This document shows, one piece after another, positions 44,369-53,932 of a stretch of 64,000 nt of DNA (the stretch's first letter is position 1; the number at the start of each line of letters is the position of its first letter). The notes under the pieces were generated by a model. It was not told the origin of the DNA. It saw nothing but the letters and a program-made list of their open reading frames with translations, and ran no database searches. The position numbers and the translations under genes are program-made. Source of the DNA: Nitrospira sp. (lineage in GTDB: Bacteria; Nitrospirota; Nitrospiria; Nitrospirales; Nitrospiraceae); NCBI GenBank assembly GCA_029194725.1, contig JARFXQ010000002.1, forward strand, positions 289,258-353,257. Reading direction: 5' to 3'.

Positions 44369-46210
44369 ATGCTCCAAATTGAATCCATCAGCAAGCAATA
44401 TTCCACGAAGGTACTGCTCACTGAAGCCTCCGCGCATCTTCGCCCGAATTCACGAGTCGGCTTGGTTGGCCCGAACGGCGCCGGAAAAACGACGCTCTTT
44501 CGGATGGTTCTTGGCGAAGAGTCGCCGGACAAGGGCTCGATCCGCAAGCGGCCTCGGCTCCGGATCGGTTACCTTCCACAAGAACTCGAAACGATTACCG
44601 GGAAGACCGTCCTCGACGCTGCGCACCGCGATGAGTACCCTGAGCACGAAGCGAAGCGCATCTTGATGGGGCTGGGCTTTACGGAAGTCGATTTTGATCG
44701 GCTTGTCGAGAAACTGTCCGGAGGCTACCGAATGAGGGTCGCGCTGGCCCACTTGCTCTTGTCGAACCCCGATGTGCTCATGCTGGACGAACCGACCAAC
44801 CACTTGGATAAGCCGACTCAGCGTTGGTTCGAACAGTTTCTGCTCCAATCCGGCATGACGCTCCTGATCATCAGCCACGATACAGCTTTTCTGGACCGCG
44901 TGGTCACGCACATCTGGGAACTACGACATCACAAGATCGAGGAGTACCGAGGCAACTATTCCCTCTTCCGCAAGTTGAAAGCGGAGCGGGATGCCCAGCT
45001 ACAAGCCTCGGCGGCTCGGCAGTCCAAAGAGATTGCCCGCGTTCAGAAGTTCGTCGATCGCTTCCGGTACCAGGCCAACAAGGCCAGCCAGGTTCAATCA
45101 CGTCTCAAACAGCTTGAAAAGGTCAAACGGATCGAAATCCAACGAGATCCAAAACGAGTCAAGTTCCGGTTTCCCCTTCCCTCAACCAGCGGCCGCCAGG
45201 TATTGGATCTGGCCGGAGCGAGTAAGCGCTACGGTGAAAAGGTGGTCTACAAAACACTCGATTTTTCCGTGGAACGTGGCCAACGTATCGCGCTGGTCGG
45301 TGAAAACGGGGCGGGGAAAAGCACTCTTCTGAAGATGCTCGCGGGAGTACTGCCTCTGGATACCGGCACCAGAACGGTAGGGCACGGAGTCACCTTGCAC
45401 TACTTTGCACAACATCAAGCGGAGACTTTGAACCCAGAACACTCGATTCTTGAGTCACTCGAAGAAGTCACGAAACATGCGGAGATGAATTTTCTACGCG
45501 GCATCGCCGGTGCCTTCTTGTTTTCTGGACAGGATCAGAAAAAACCCATCAAGGCCTTGAGCGGGGGTGAGCGAAATCGGGTCGCCTTGGCCCGCATGTT
45601 GGTCGAACCGGCCAACACCTTGCTCCTCGACGAGCCGACGAACCATTTGGATCCGGCCTCGGTTGATGTGCTCACCGATGCATTGGCTGAATTCCCAGGG
45701 ACCATCCTCTTCATTTCCCATGACCCGACGTTTCTTGCGCGCATCGCCACCAGGGTCGTTGAAATTGAAGAGGGTCAAGCCCGAAACTTCATTGGTGATT
45801 ATGAGTACTACTTGTGGAAGAAGGCTCAAGAGTTCGAATCGATAAAGGAGACGAGCGAGGAACTCGAGGGAACCGCAAAACCCTCTGCTTCCACTCCTAC
45901 ACGCGCGATGGCACAACAAGTTCAGCCAAAAGGGCGAGGAGGAGAGCGACGTGATCTGACAAAAACCCAGGCACGGTTAGAAAAGCAGGTGTCCCGAGCG
46001 GAAGCAGAAATTACCGAGGCCGAGACCAAGATCAAGGCGCGCCAAGCAGAGTTGGCCGATTCGACACTCTACGCCGAGTTCGATCGTTGGAACCTCCTGC
46101 ACCAAGAACAAGAGGACTGGAAGCGTGACCTCGAACGGCTGACCTCGCGCTGGGAATCACTGTCGGCAGAATTGGAAACTGTAAAGCAACAGCTCGTGTC
46201 GCTGGGTTAG
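44369..46210 (+). CDS. ABC-F family ATPase (Uup/YheS type)
   Basis: From ATG 44369 (GGAAGG site; a GTG six bases upstream is possible) the product has 613 residues. It has two ABC cassettes: Walker A GPNGAGKTT and GENGAGKST, signatures LSGGYRMRVALA and LSGGERNRVALA, and Walker B with LDEPTNHLD in each. A basic linker (about 240-290) lies between them and a C-terminal coiled coil (about 545-613) follows. No transmembrane part is present. ABC-F proteins bind the ribosomal E site and rescue or regulate translation, and Uup-type members have such a coiled-coil tail that binds DNA or RNA. Confidence 0.94.
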   Translation: MLQIESISKQYSTKVLLTEASAHLRPNSRVGLVGPNGAGKTTLFRMVLGEESPDKGSIRKRPRLRIGYLPQELETITGKTVLDAAHRDEYPEHEAKRILMGLGFTEVDFDRLVEKLSGGYRMRVALAHLLLSNPDVLMLDEPTNHLDKPTQRWFEQFLLQSGMTLLIISHDTAFLDRVVTHIWELRHHKIEEYRGNYSLFRKLKAERDAQLQASAARQSKEIARVQKFVDRFRYQANKASQVQSRLKQLEKVKRIEIQRDPKRVKFRFPLPSTSGRQVLDLAGASKRYGEKVVYKTLDFSVERGQRIALVGENGAGKSTLLKMLAGVLPLDTGTRTVGHGVTLHYFAQHQAETLNPEHSILESLEEVTKHAEMNFLRGIAGAFLFSGQDQKKPIKALSGGERNRVALARMLVEPANTLLLDEPTNHLDPASVDVLTDALAEFPGTILFISHDPTFLARIATRVVEIEEGQARNFIGDYEYYLWKKAQEFESIKETSEELEGTAKPSASTPTRAMAQQVQPKGRGGERRDLTKTQARLEKQVSRAEAEITEAETKIKARQAELADSTLYAEFDRWNLLHQEQEDWKRDLERLTSRWESLSAELETVKQQLVSLG

Positions 46211-46219
46211 TGCCGCCTT

Positions 46220-46603
46220 TCACATAGATCGGCGCGCTGCCGGTTCATGGCGCGGATGGTGGCACTGATCTACAACTGGTGGACACTGTTCGTGCGGCTC
46301 GCCCAGCCGCACAAGCCCTTCGAGGCGATCTCCAGCCGACCGCTCTTGTTCCCTGGCGTCGCCACGCAAACCCACCACGCTGGACAAACACGCCTGACGA
46401 TCACCAGCCTGCACGCCAAGCAATCGGCCATCAAAGCCGTGCTCACCAACTTGACGGGCTTCTTGAGTACCCTGAAAGTGACTGCGGAGCATTGGACCGA
46501 TGCTGAACACCTGCAGGCAATTCTCACCCTTGCGTTCGTCACATGCATGCTCTCAACCGCAGGCCCTCCGGCCTTGTGGATCTCACAACCTGCGCCGACA
46601 TGA
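46220..46603 (+). pseudogene. Transposase C-terminal fragment
   Basis: The frame has no ribosome-binding site. It encodes the end of a DDE transposase (FMARMVALIYNWWTLFVRL, then AISSRPLLFPGVATQTHHAG and TLTITSLHA), a pattern seen in IS4/IS1380-like transposases. The N-terminal and catalytic parts are missing. It follows 9 bp after the ABC-F stop codon and its right end runs into the 3' end of the TIR gene, so it is a relic of an insertion. Confidence 0.7.
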
Positions 46604-47113
46604 CACGTTGACTGACGTTCTTGGTTTAACGGTCCATTGTTGCTGAGCAAAGACAGACTTGGCCTGTGCAAACACGGCTGTCTCTTCTGTTGCGGTGATG
46701 TCGTTTAGCTTGCCAATGACTGGTGCTCGTCTATCCTCATTGGCCAGCGGCGCCTGGCGCAGCGCTGTGAAGAGCCCCACAGTGTCACTCATTGTATGAG
46801 CATGAAAGGTCTTGAGCGAAGGGGCGAGCGGTGTCCCATCGAGAAGGCAGGGCACGATCGTCCTTTTGAGCGCGATGGCTGTATTCCACTCCAACTCGAC
46901 GAAGTGCGAAGTAGCTGCGTTCTTCGACCAGGAGAGGAGAAACACGTCCTGATCGGCAATAGCCTCACCCAAGACCTTCGGCCATTTCTGCCCGCCATAG
47001 ATTTTCTCCTGATCGCGCCAAATGGAAATGTTGGGATGGTTCGCGATCTGGGCCTCAAGCTGCTGGGTGAGCGGCAGGTCCGTCCGGGAATAGCTGAGAA
47101 AGGCACTGGGCAT
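46583..47113 (-). pseudogene. TIR-domain protein truncated by a transposon relic
   Basis: The 176-residue frame begins with a complete-looking TIR domain (about 3-135): MPSAFLSYSRTDLPLTQQLE, a WRDQEKIYGGQKWP strand-helix, FVELEWNTAIALK with the glutamate expected for NAD hydrolysis, and LDGTPLAP. After AQQQWTVK the next 14 residues to the stop come from the insertion relic. Full-length relatives continue with a C-terminal effector or repeat domain. TIR proteins in bacteria often act in NAD-depleting antiphage defence. This copy probably lacks its regulatory part. Confidence 0.7.
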
Positions 47114-47226
47114 GATAGGTCTGTGCCGGATGAGAGCCAGTCACTTCGGATACGTACAGTTCCCGAAACTTCTTGCGCAGACAAGGGAACGGGGGAGACG
47201 AAAGGCAGCTTGAGAGAAACGGCTGG

Positions 47227-47964
47227 TTACGGTCTGTGAGACTGTTCGGTCTTCTGGTCCATTGAAGACTTTCCTGCCGAGGCACGAGCGAGGGCGGCTC
47301 GCAGGATGGCCGACTGAGGATTGGTCACGGCTTGTTTCACGAGGATATCGATCGGCCTGACGGCTTTACCATAATAGTCTTGATTCCATTCGTCTCTGGT
47401 AGCGATGACCGCTCCTTCCAGGGAGATCCCACCGAATAAGCCTTTTGCTCTGGCAAACGACAGCAGGTCTGCGCTGAGGTTCATGGCCGTCGAGCCCTCG
47501 ATGCCGGCGCCGATCGGTCCCACGGCGATGGACACATCACCGCCAAGCTTGAAGGTGCTGGAGAACATCGATTCGACTCCCCGCTGCGACATGGCAAGCA
47601 GGACCACTTCCGAAGCCTGGGCACCGAATTGAAAGCCAAAACTGCCCGCGCCCATTGTGTAGAAGGCCGGCTCACTCCATTCACCGGTCTTCTCATCTTT
47701 CACGAGGAAGACGCCGCTTCCACCCTCGGCACCGAAGAAGAAAGCCCCTTTGAGCAGTTGAGGCACGATGAAAATGCCCTTCGCATCCTTGATGTGGTCG
47801 CGAAACCACCCCATGTTCGAGTCCGCGAGGAAGCTGCGCAGCGTCATCCTGGACTGATCGACGATGTTCTCCTGCTCGGCGTCTGAAGCAAAAAGGAACT
47901 GCGTTGATATGACTGACAGAACGAAGAACAACACAAATGGCTTTACCAATCGACTGATCGTCAT
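47227..47964 (-). CDS. SYLF (Ysc84-type) lipid-binding exported protein
   Basis: From ATG 47964 the 245-residue product has a signal peptide (about 1-28, ending LFASDAEQ). The SYLF domain has KGIFIVPQLLKGAFFFGAEGGSGVFLVKD, a FYTMGAGSFGFQFGAQASEVVLLAM core and the LSFARAKGLFGGISLEGAVI end. SYLF domains bind phosphoinositides or other lipids; bacterial exported forms are found in the envelope of many Gram-negative bacteria. A longer frame extends upstream but has no signal peptide at its start, so the internal start is preferred. Confidence 0.88.
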   Translation of the reverse strand: MTISRLVKPFVLFFVLSVISTQFLFASDAEQENIVDQSRMTLRSFLADSNMGWFRDHIKDAKGIFIVPQLLKGAFFFGAEGGSGVFLVKDEKTGEWSEPAFYTMGAGSFGFQFGAQASEVVLLAMSQRGVESMFSSTFKLGGDVSIAVGPIGAGIEGSTAMNLSADLLSFARAKGLFGGISLEGAVIATRDEWNQDYYGKAVRPIDILVKQAVTNPQSAILRAALARASAGKSSMDQKTEQSHRP

Positions 47965-48264
47965 GCGGTATTCTCGGTTCAAGGTGGAATCTATTCCATG
48001 ATTCTCTTCTCTCGGAGAGTCTGATGCAAGTGACCGCTGTTCGTGGGTCGCTGGTACTCTCGGCCTATCAAGCCATTTAACAATCGTACCCAGCGGGGGG
48101 ATCGTTAAGTCATTGCTCCGTCTTCCCGAGCGGCTCACCGCTCCCGGCGTACCAGGGGAGGTTTCGAGCGATCCGGCGAGCAATCGACGGCTGCATATGG
48201 GCCAGACTCGACGATACCTCATTCAAGACTCTCACGAGAAATCCAAGGAAAGCTGGTCGCTTTC
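47965..48264. other. Upstream region of the SYLF gene
   Basis: About 300 bp. It likely holds the promoter of the SYLF gene. I see no RNA gene and no family-type coding sequence. Confidence 0.35.
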
Positions 48265-48430
48265 TGTAGCAGGCTGCCGACAAACTCGATTTGTGTGCTT
48301 CGACAGGCTTGTCCTGAGGAAGTCGAAGGGCTCAGCACGAACGGAAACCCCCAATACATTCAATCACCGCTCCGTTCGTCCTGAGGCTCTCGAAGGATGA
48401 ACGGAGGGGCTTTCCGTAGCCTGCCAGGCT
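48265..48430. repeat. Dispersed palindromic repeat (copy 2)
   Basis: It shares GTGCTTCGACAGG, CTCAGCACGAACGGAAA and CTCCGTTCGTCCTGAGGC with the copy at 36791-36920. It has an extra nested hairpin in which CTTCGAC and GTCGAAG pair. Outer arms (GTAGCAGGCTGCC / CCGTAGCCTGCCAGG) are imperfect inverted repeats. Confidence 0.7.
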
Positions 48431-48529
48431 ACGATTACGCGAGAGGGCGAGATGGATTGAGTGCGACGGGAACCAAAGCATTCCCAAGTACGTGCAGTGA
48501 CTCTGTTTAGCCTCCCTTGCTATCCGTGA

Positions 48530-50785
48530 TTACTGTTCCCAGTCAAAGGCAGCCGGTCGGTCGGTTCGATGCGGGCGCATAGGTCGTTCTAAGTCTTCAC
48601 GGAATGCAGTGGCAAATTCACTGCGAACATAGGCATCAAAAATCAGTCGATTGCTCAGTGCGAGTCGAAAAGGAGTCTGGTGTTGACTGGATGGCTTTTG
48701 TTCAACCCTCATGATTTCTGCGTTAGAGTATCCGATGCGATCGGCGTGGCTGTAGACCGCATCGCGGCAGCGAGTGACTGTGAGGCAGAAACTACCGACG
48801 ATGTATTTTGCGGGCACGATAATGCTGTATCGTAGCACGGTGCTGAATCCGCCGGCGACGAGCCCAATTGTTGAGACGATGTCGTCGTTCGCTCCTTCTC
48901 CAGAACTTAAATAGACTGGGAAAGCCTCTGGGTAGCGAAGATCGACAAAGGCCTGACCGATGCTGGGCCCAGCAATCCCAAGGACTTTGATCACCCGATA
49001 ACGATGATGCCACAGTATCCGGGAAGCGGCAGCGCTTCTTTGAACCCCGCCGCTGTGACCGGCCAGATAGATTCGGTCATCGGGATCTGCGTTATCCATT
49101 ACATAGCGTGCTTCCGTATAGGCGGGTCCATGGGAAAGATTGAACATTGACCAGGCGACATCGATCGCTGTTCCATGCCGATACGGTGGACTATAGACAT
49201 CGTACATAGGAGGATAGGTCTGTTGTGCGAAAGCCGTCCATAAACCAGTATCCTGTCCCCACTTGTGGCCGCCATAAATACCGCGAGACAGAAATATCTT
49301 TCGGCGTAGCTCGAGTGGTAACTGGTCCGGTTCAGACCAATCCGAGCCCCAGTTGTACTGAAACGCTTGGCCCACCAATGGCGTTTCTGTCAAGAATCTA
49401 TATAAGCTTGCCGCAATCCCCCGGCGAGGTCGCCCAAACTCTACGGCTAAAGCATCCTGGGCATTGATGAAGGTTTGAAGCGGATAATTTAAGGGATCCC
49501 GCCCGGCAACAAGCGCCGCCCCAAGACTGAACGGCAGCTTCGTAATCTCGAATGCCGCGTTCTTTAATCCAATAGCTGCTGAAAATGGATAACCTGCCCA
49601 ATTCGAGGCCACCGACCAAAGTGGAGTACGGTCAGAATTCTGTTCGATCTTCTCCTCTTTGTGCCGGGGAGCCGGTGTCGCTTCATTTGCATAGACGAGG
49701 TCGTATCCCAGAAATTGTGTGGTGGTCGTCTCCTTGTCCGGCTCGAGCCAGTCTGCGAAATAGAACGTGACACCGTAACGGATGAGTGTGCGATCTTCAT
49801 CCCATGGAAGCTGATAGCCAAGGATGATGATCCGATGCTGGTGGCGTCGCCTCGGCTCAGTCTGACTGGAGATATTCGTGATAAGGTCGGGAAGCTTCTT
49901 TGTATACAGGTTGTCCGGTTTGGTAATCATCTTGTACAAACTGCGCTGTTCCCTGCAGGGCGATTCCGGTTTACCACACCATTGTGAGGAACCATCGTCA
50001 CGAACGTGTTCTACGAACATTCCGAGCTTGGATGATATGCCTATGAATGCGCTACGTTGTTCGGTCTCATCCGGCTGTAAAGGTTTGTTCGCCAGCGCCT
50101 GAAACAGTTGAGAGGAACGCACGAACTCTTCAAATCGATTCAGTGAATGATCCGGGTTTGTTGGATCGAGAGAATAGGTGGCCATCCATTTCTGCCCCGC
50201 CTGCCGTAGCCAAAACTCGGCGGGTGGTTGTCCGGGTTTCAATGGCTCTACATACTGAGCCCCAGCCTGACGCATCTGGAGTTTAGTAGGCAGTAGGCCA
50301 TCCTTCTTGGTTTCCTGTGAGGGTGGCTCGCAGTGTCGTCCCGCCAAACGATCGTGTACGCGGGTCGCAAGACGCTCATCATCCTCACTATTGATAAACT
50401 CGGGTCTCCTGGAAGAAACGCCCAACTCGAACTCAGCGGCGGCGATCGCCAGCTCAAAACGCCGTTGCAGGGCGCGGACCGAGTCCTGTGCCATGAGGTC
50501 GTCAGAGGGAAGATCCTCAACAACGGTTTTGGCAATCTGGTCTAAAGGAAGGACGCAGCGCGAAGCGGCAGGCGAGGCTGACCCCTCCGAGTCGATTGAG
50601 ATGTAGTAAGGCAAGTGCGATGAGCAGCCTAGAGTCAGAACCCCAGATCCTGAAAGAATGGCGGTAGCCAGGAAGCGCAGTAGACTCTTCCGACAACTCC
50701 GATTGGTCTTGGATCGGAAGCTCGACGGCCGCTGAAGATAGTCCGTAAAATGGACCGTTCTGGTCGGTAGAAAATCATGTGTCAT
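48530..50785 (-). CDS. Large lipoprotein with alpha/beta-hydrolase nucleophile motif
   Basis: From ATG 50785 (GGGGGA nearby) the product has 751 residues. The hydrophobic signal (RFLATAILSGSG) ends in a lipobox with Cys near residue 54, an unusually long basic n-region. The middle is not assignable. Toward the C-terminus the AGHSGG motif (GxSxG-type nucleophile elbow) follows DDRIYL, typical for alpha/beta hydrolases or lipases. The GIYGGHKWGQDTG and YRHGTAIDVAWSM segments precede it. It may be a membrane-attached esterase or lipase. I recognise no close family. Confidence 0.7.
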   Translation of the reverse strand: MTHDFLPTRTVHFTDYLQRPSSFRSKTNRSCRKSLLRFLATAILSGSGVLTLGCSSHLPYYISIDSEGSASPAASRCVLPLDQIAKTVVEDLPSDDLMAQDSVRALQRRFELAIAAAEFELGVSSRRPEFINSEDDERLATRVHDRLAGRHCEPPSQETKKDGLLPTKLQMRQAGAQYVEPLKPGQPPAEFWLRQAGQKWMATYSLDPTNPDHSLNRFEEFVRSSQLFQALANKPLQPDETEQRSAFIGISSKLGMFVEHVRDDGSSQWCGKPESPCREQRSLYKMITKPDNLYTKKLPDLITNISSQTEPRRRHQHRIIILGYQLPWDEDRTLIRYGVTFYFADWLEPDKETTTTQFLGYDLVYANEATPAPRHKEEKIEQNSDRTPLWSVASNWAGYPFSAAIGLKNAAFEITKLPFSLGAALVAGRDPLNYPLQTFINAQDALAVEFGRPRRGIAASLYRFLTETPLVGQAFQYNWGSDWSEPDQLPLELRRKIFLSRGIYGGHKWGQDTGLWTAFAQQTYPPMYDVYSPPYRHGTAIDVAWSMFNLSHGPAYTEARYVMDNADPDDRIYLAGHSGGVQRSAAASRILWHHRYRVIKVLGIAGPSIGQAFVDLRYPEAFPVYLSSGEGANDDIVSTIGLVAGGFSTVLRYSIIVPAKYIVGSFCLTVTRCRDAVYSHADRIGYSNAEIMRVEQKPSSQHQTPFRLALSNRLIFDAYVRSEFATAFREDLERPMRPHRTDRPAAFDWEQ

Positions 50786-51058
50786 ACAGTCCCCCAAGGG
50801 TTTAGGTTCTTGAGGTCGAGCATAGAACCGTAACCACGGACCTCTTTTCGATTCTACGAGCTGTTGATCGGTCCTAACCTGATGCATGTGGCTCATGCCT
50901 GTTTGAGTTCGTACTGACCAAGGTCGCATCCCTGGTAGTGACATAGAGCTACATATACTCCTATTCCTTGCATGGTGGTCAAGAAGTGTCTCGGAGCCCG
51001 GCTATTCATTCAAAGGGTGGGTGTGATCCGACACTTTTTATGAGATAAATGAGCGGTC
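50786..51058. other. Divergent intergenic region
   Basis: About 270 bp between the minus-strand lipoprotein gene and the plus-strand conserved gene. It presumably contains both promoters. The longer minus-strand frame into this region lacks signal features and was not used as the gene start. Confidence 0.35.
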
Positions 51059-51754
51059 ATGCGAACGCGTCTCTCTGGTCCGACCCTCCGTACAATCGCC
51101 GAGGTCTTTGGGAAACTCGATTACGAGCAGCTGGGGTCTGTCTATTGCTACGAAGGGGGCGATGAGTTTTGGCGCACCAAGCGAACGCCATGCCGCCGAC
51201 TGGGAACGGAGGTGGCCGAAGCCCTCGTACGGAGGCTCCCGCGAGATGGGCGGAGTCTATATGTGGGCGCCGGTGTGACGGAGCTGCCGGCCTTACTAGC
51301 GGAAGCGCTCGAGCTTCAGCGCCAGGTTGAGCCCCACAATCTCCGCCGGTCGGAGGTGGCGGTGCTCAATCGTGCTTGTCGCGGCCTTCCCATTCGTTTC
51401 CGCGCCCTCAACGCCTCATCGGCACAAGGTCGGTTCGATCACATCTGGATCGTCAGCGTGCTCAATGATCCGGAGCGGTTTCCGCACCTCTCCACACTCT
51501 CATACGGTCGAGCTGATCCAGTAACGTTCAATCCCCTTCTCTTCCAGAAGGAGCGGCGGATCGTCCAAGCGATCGTGAATCGCTGCATGCCCAAATTGCA
51601 TCTGCCTGGCCTTGTGACGACGTCAACTGAGGAAGTCCTGTGGATCGCAGACTGGTGCCATCGACACCAAGTTCCCTATCGTGTGGAGCCGAGGCAATAT
51701 ACCACGGCGCTCGTGGGCGATCCGATCTGTTTCATCAAAGTAGGTAACGCGTGA
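51059..51754 (+). CDS. Conserved unknown protein, possibly methyltransferase-like
   Basis: The 231-residue soluble protein starts MRTRLSGPTLRTI. It has a segment (about 65-85) of the form SLYVGAGVTELPALLAEALEL that resembles the glycine-rich motif I of Rossmann-fold SAM-dependent methyltransferases. The next strand is EVAVLNRACR and a later one is DHIWIVSVLNDP, spaced as in such folds. No substrate is suggested. It converges with the carbonic-anhydrase-like gene. Confidence 0.65.
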   Translation: MRTRLSGPTLRTIAEVFGKLDYEQLGSVYCYEGGDEFWRTKRTPCRRLGTEVAEALVRRLPRDGRSLYVGAGVTELPALLAEALELQRQVEPHNLRRSEVAVLNRACRGLPIRFRALNASSAQGRFDHIWIVSVLNDPERFPHLSTLSYGRADPVTFNPLLFQKERRIVQAIVNRCMPKLHLPGLVTTSTEEVLWIADWCHRHQVPYRVEPRQYTTALVGDPICFIKVGNA

Positions 51755-51775
51755 GAGGCGCCTGCCTGATATTTG

Positions 51776-52312
51776 TCAAAATTCAAACCCGGTCTTCTTA
51801 ACTATATCGTCCATGTACTGCCTCGCATACTTCACATAGTTATCTGCCGATTCCTTAAGCCAAGCCAGTTCCTTCTCCGTCACCGGTCGCTTGACCTTGG
51901 CCGGTGATCCGAGGATTACACTCTTCGGCTGCACGACCGTCCCTTCGACAATCAAGGCACCAGCCCCTACCACTGAATCTTCTCCAATCACCGCACCGTC
52001 CATGATGATGGCACCCATGCCCACCAATACACGATCGTGGATCGTACAGCCGTGCAACAGCACGTGATGTCCGATCGTGACCTCATTGCCGATGATCAGC
52101 GGGTGTGTGTCGTGAGTCACGTGCAGCATGCAGAGATCCTGAACGTTGGTCCGATCTCCGATCCGGATGTAGTTCACATCGCCCCGGATCACGCTGTTGA
52201 ACCAGACACTGCAGTCCTCGCCCATGACAACATCGCCGATCACGACAGCGGTCTCTTCGATAAAACATGATTTGGGGATTGTGGGTCTGACGCCTTGAAA
52301 CGTCCGTATCAT
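51776..52312 (-). CDS. Gamma-carbonic-anhydrase-like hexapeptide protein
   Basis: From ATG 52312 the 178-residue product is a left-handed beta-helix protein of the gamma-carbonic anhydrase/YrdA type. It has SVWFNSVIRGDVNYIRIGDRTNVQD, the metal-binding histidines in MLHVTHDTHP and IGHHVLLHGC, then MGAIIMDGAVIGEDSVVGAGALI and a C-terminal helix. The longer frame to 52678 overlaps rimO on the other strand and is not natural. Members bind Zn or Fe and may be carbonic anhydrases, though many lack proven activity. Confidence 0.9.
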   Translation of the reverse strand: MIRTFQGVRPTIPKSCFIEETAVVIGDVVMGEDCSVWFNSVIRGDVNYIRIGDRTNVQDLCMLHVTHDTHPLIIGNEVTIGHHVLLHGCTIHDRVLVGMGAIIMDGAVIGEDSVVGAGALIVEGTVVQPKSVILGSPAKVKRPVTEKELAWLKESADNYVKYARQYMDDIVKKTGFEF

Positions 52313-52393
52313 GAGGGGCACTCTAGGGGAATTGGTTGATCTCCCGCAAGGGTCTGATTGACAGTCTTTTTGACCCTCCCGTAGACTGCTCCC

Positions 52394-53875
52394 ATGTCTG
52401 AGCCATTGATCATTCCACGGCGCGCGAAACCGGGAGCCCAGAGAGACAGGCACCGATCCCTGATCGGAGCCAGTCCCCAGAAAACTACGATCGGGTTTGT
52501 AAATCTTGGCTGTTCCAAGAATCAAGTCGACTCGGAAATCATGCTCGGGACTCTTGTGACCGAGGGATTTCAGCTCACCAGTGACCCGAAACAAGCCGAC
52601 GTGGTCATCGTCAATACCTGCGGCTTCATCGAAGAGGCCAAAGAAGAATCGATCAACACTATTCTCGAACATGGGCATCTGAAGAAAACAGGAACCTGCC
52701 GTGTCTTGATTGCAGCCGGTTGTCTAGCCCAACGATATCAAGGGGACTTGCTCAAGGAATTACCGGAATTGGATGGGGTCGTCGGCACCGGTGAATTCGG
52801 CAGGATTGCAGAGATCTGCCGAGACTTGTTGGCCCCCAAGAAACGGCATCGCCGCCTCTGGATCAGCCAACCTCCGTATCTCTATGATGAGCTGGCGCCT
52901 CGCCTGAGACTCGGCAACCAGCATAGCGCCTATGTGAAAATCGCCGAAGGCTGCAACCGGAACTGTACCTTTTGCGCGATTCCACTGATGCGCGGCAAGC
53001 AGCGCAGCCGACCGGTGGACTCCATTGTCGCAGAAGCACGACAACTGGCCGAGGAGGGGGTGAAGGAGATCAACCTGATCTCGCAAGACACGATCAACTA
53101 CGGAGTCGATCTTGGTCTTCGTCAAGGTCTGGTTCAACTGCTTCGCGAATTAGTGAAGGTTGAGAAACTCCGATGGATCCGACCGTTTTACCTCTACCCA
53201 CAGCAAGTCACGGATGACCTGCTGGATCTCTACGCGGGTGAAGAAAAGATCACCAAGTATATCGACATGCCGCTCCAGCATATCAATGATCGCATGCTCA
53301 AGCGTATGCATCGGATGGGAGACCGTGCCGCTATCGACGCTCTGGTCGATCGCATCCGTACCCGTATTCCCGCGGTGACCTTCCGGACGGCCTTCATTGT
53401 CGGCTTCCCGGGAGAAACCGATGCCGCCTATACCGAGCTGCACGACTATGTGGAACAGGCTGAGTTCGACCGGGTCGCGGTGTTTCATTACTCTGACGAG
53501 GAAGGTACAGGGGCGGCCGACCTGAACGACAAAGTCGAGCGGGAGGTCATGGATGAACGTCGCAACGCCATCCTCTCCCTTCAGGAGTCCATTTCAGCAG
53601 CCAAGAGTCGGGCCAAAGTCGGCACTATCCTCGAGGTGCTGATCGATGGGCGCTCCGAAGAAACGGAGCAGGTGCTTGAAGGCCGCCACGAAGGACTTGG
53701 GCCGGAAATCGACGGTGTCGTCTACATCGACGAAGGTTCGACCCATCGCGGCAGGCAACGCCCGGCTAGCCACGAGATCGACTACCCAGCCCCCGGCGAG
53801 TTCTGCAAGGTCGAGATCACCGATGCGGCGGCCTTCGACCTGGTTGGACGGATTGTCAAGAATCCGGTCTCCTGA
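52394..53875 (+). CDS. rimO: Ribosomal protein S12 methylthiotransferase
   Basis: The 493-residue protein has the N-terminal UPF0004 domain (FVNLGCSKNQVDSEIMLG and NTCGFIEEAKEES), the radical-SAM cluster motif CNRNCTFC with AIPLMRGKQRSR, and a C-terminal TRAM domain (about 420-490). RimO adds a methylthio group to an aspartate of ribosomal protein S12 using two Fe-S clusters. The first 30 residues (MSEPLIIPRRAKPGAQRD) are longer than usual, so a start a little downstream is possible. Confidence 0.95.
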   Translation: MSEPLIIPRRAKPGAQRDRHRSLIGASPQKTTIGFVNLGCSKNQVDSEIMLGTLVTEGFQLTSDPKQADVVIVNTCGFIEEAKEESINTILEHGHLKKTGTCRVLIAAGCLAQRYQGDLLKELPELDGVVGTGEFGRIAEICRDLLAPKKRHRRLWISQPPYLYDELAPRLRLGNQHSAYVKIAEGCNRNCTFCAIPLMRGKQRSRPVDSIVAEARQLAEEGVKEINLISQDTINYGVDLGLRQGLVQLLRELVKVEKLRWIRPFYLYPQQVTDDLLDLYAGEEKITKYIDMPLQHINDRMLKRMHRMGDRAAIDALVDRIRTRIPAVTFRTAFIVGFPGETDAAYTELHDYVEQAEFDRVAVFHYSDEEGTGAADLNDKVEREVMDERRNAILSLQESISAAKSRAKVGTILEVLIDGRSEETEQVLEGRHEGLGPEIDGVVYIDEGSTHRGRQRPASHEIDYPAPGEFCKVEITDAAAFDLVGRIVKNPVS

Positions 53876-53932
53876 ATGTAGCTTCTCGCCGCGTTGTTGC
53901 ACCCATACCGACCATTTACGGAGTGAGGACAG

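Noticed and set aside
52313..52678. N-terminal extension of the gamma-carbonic-anhydrase-like protein
   Set aside because: It overlaps the start of rimO on the other strand and has no family similarity; the ATG at 52312 fits the family length.
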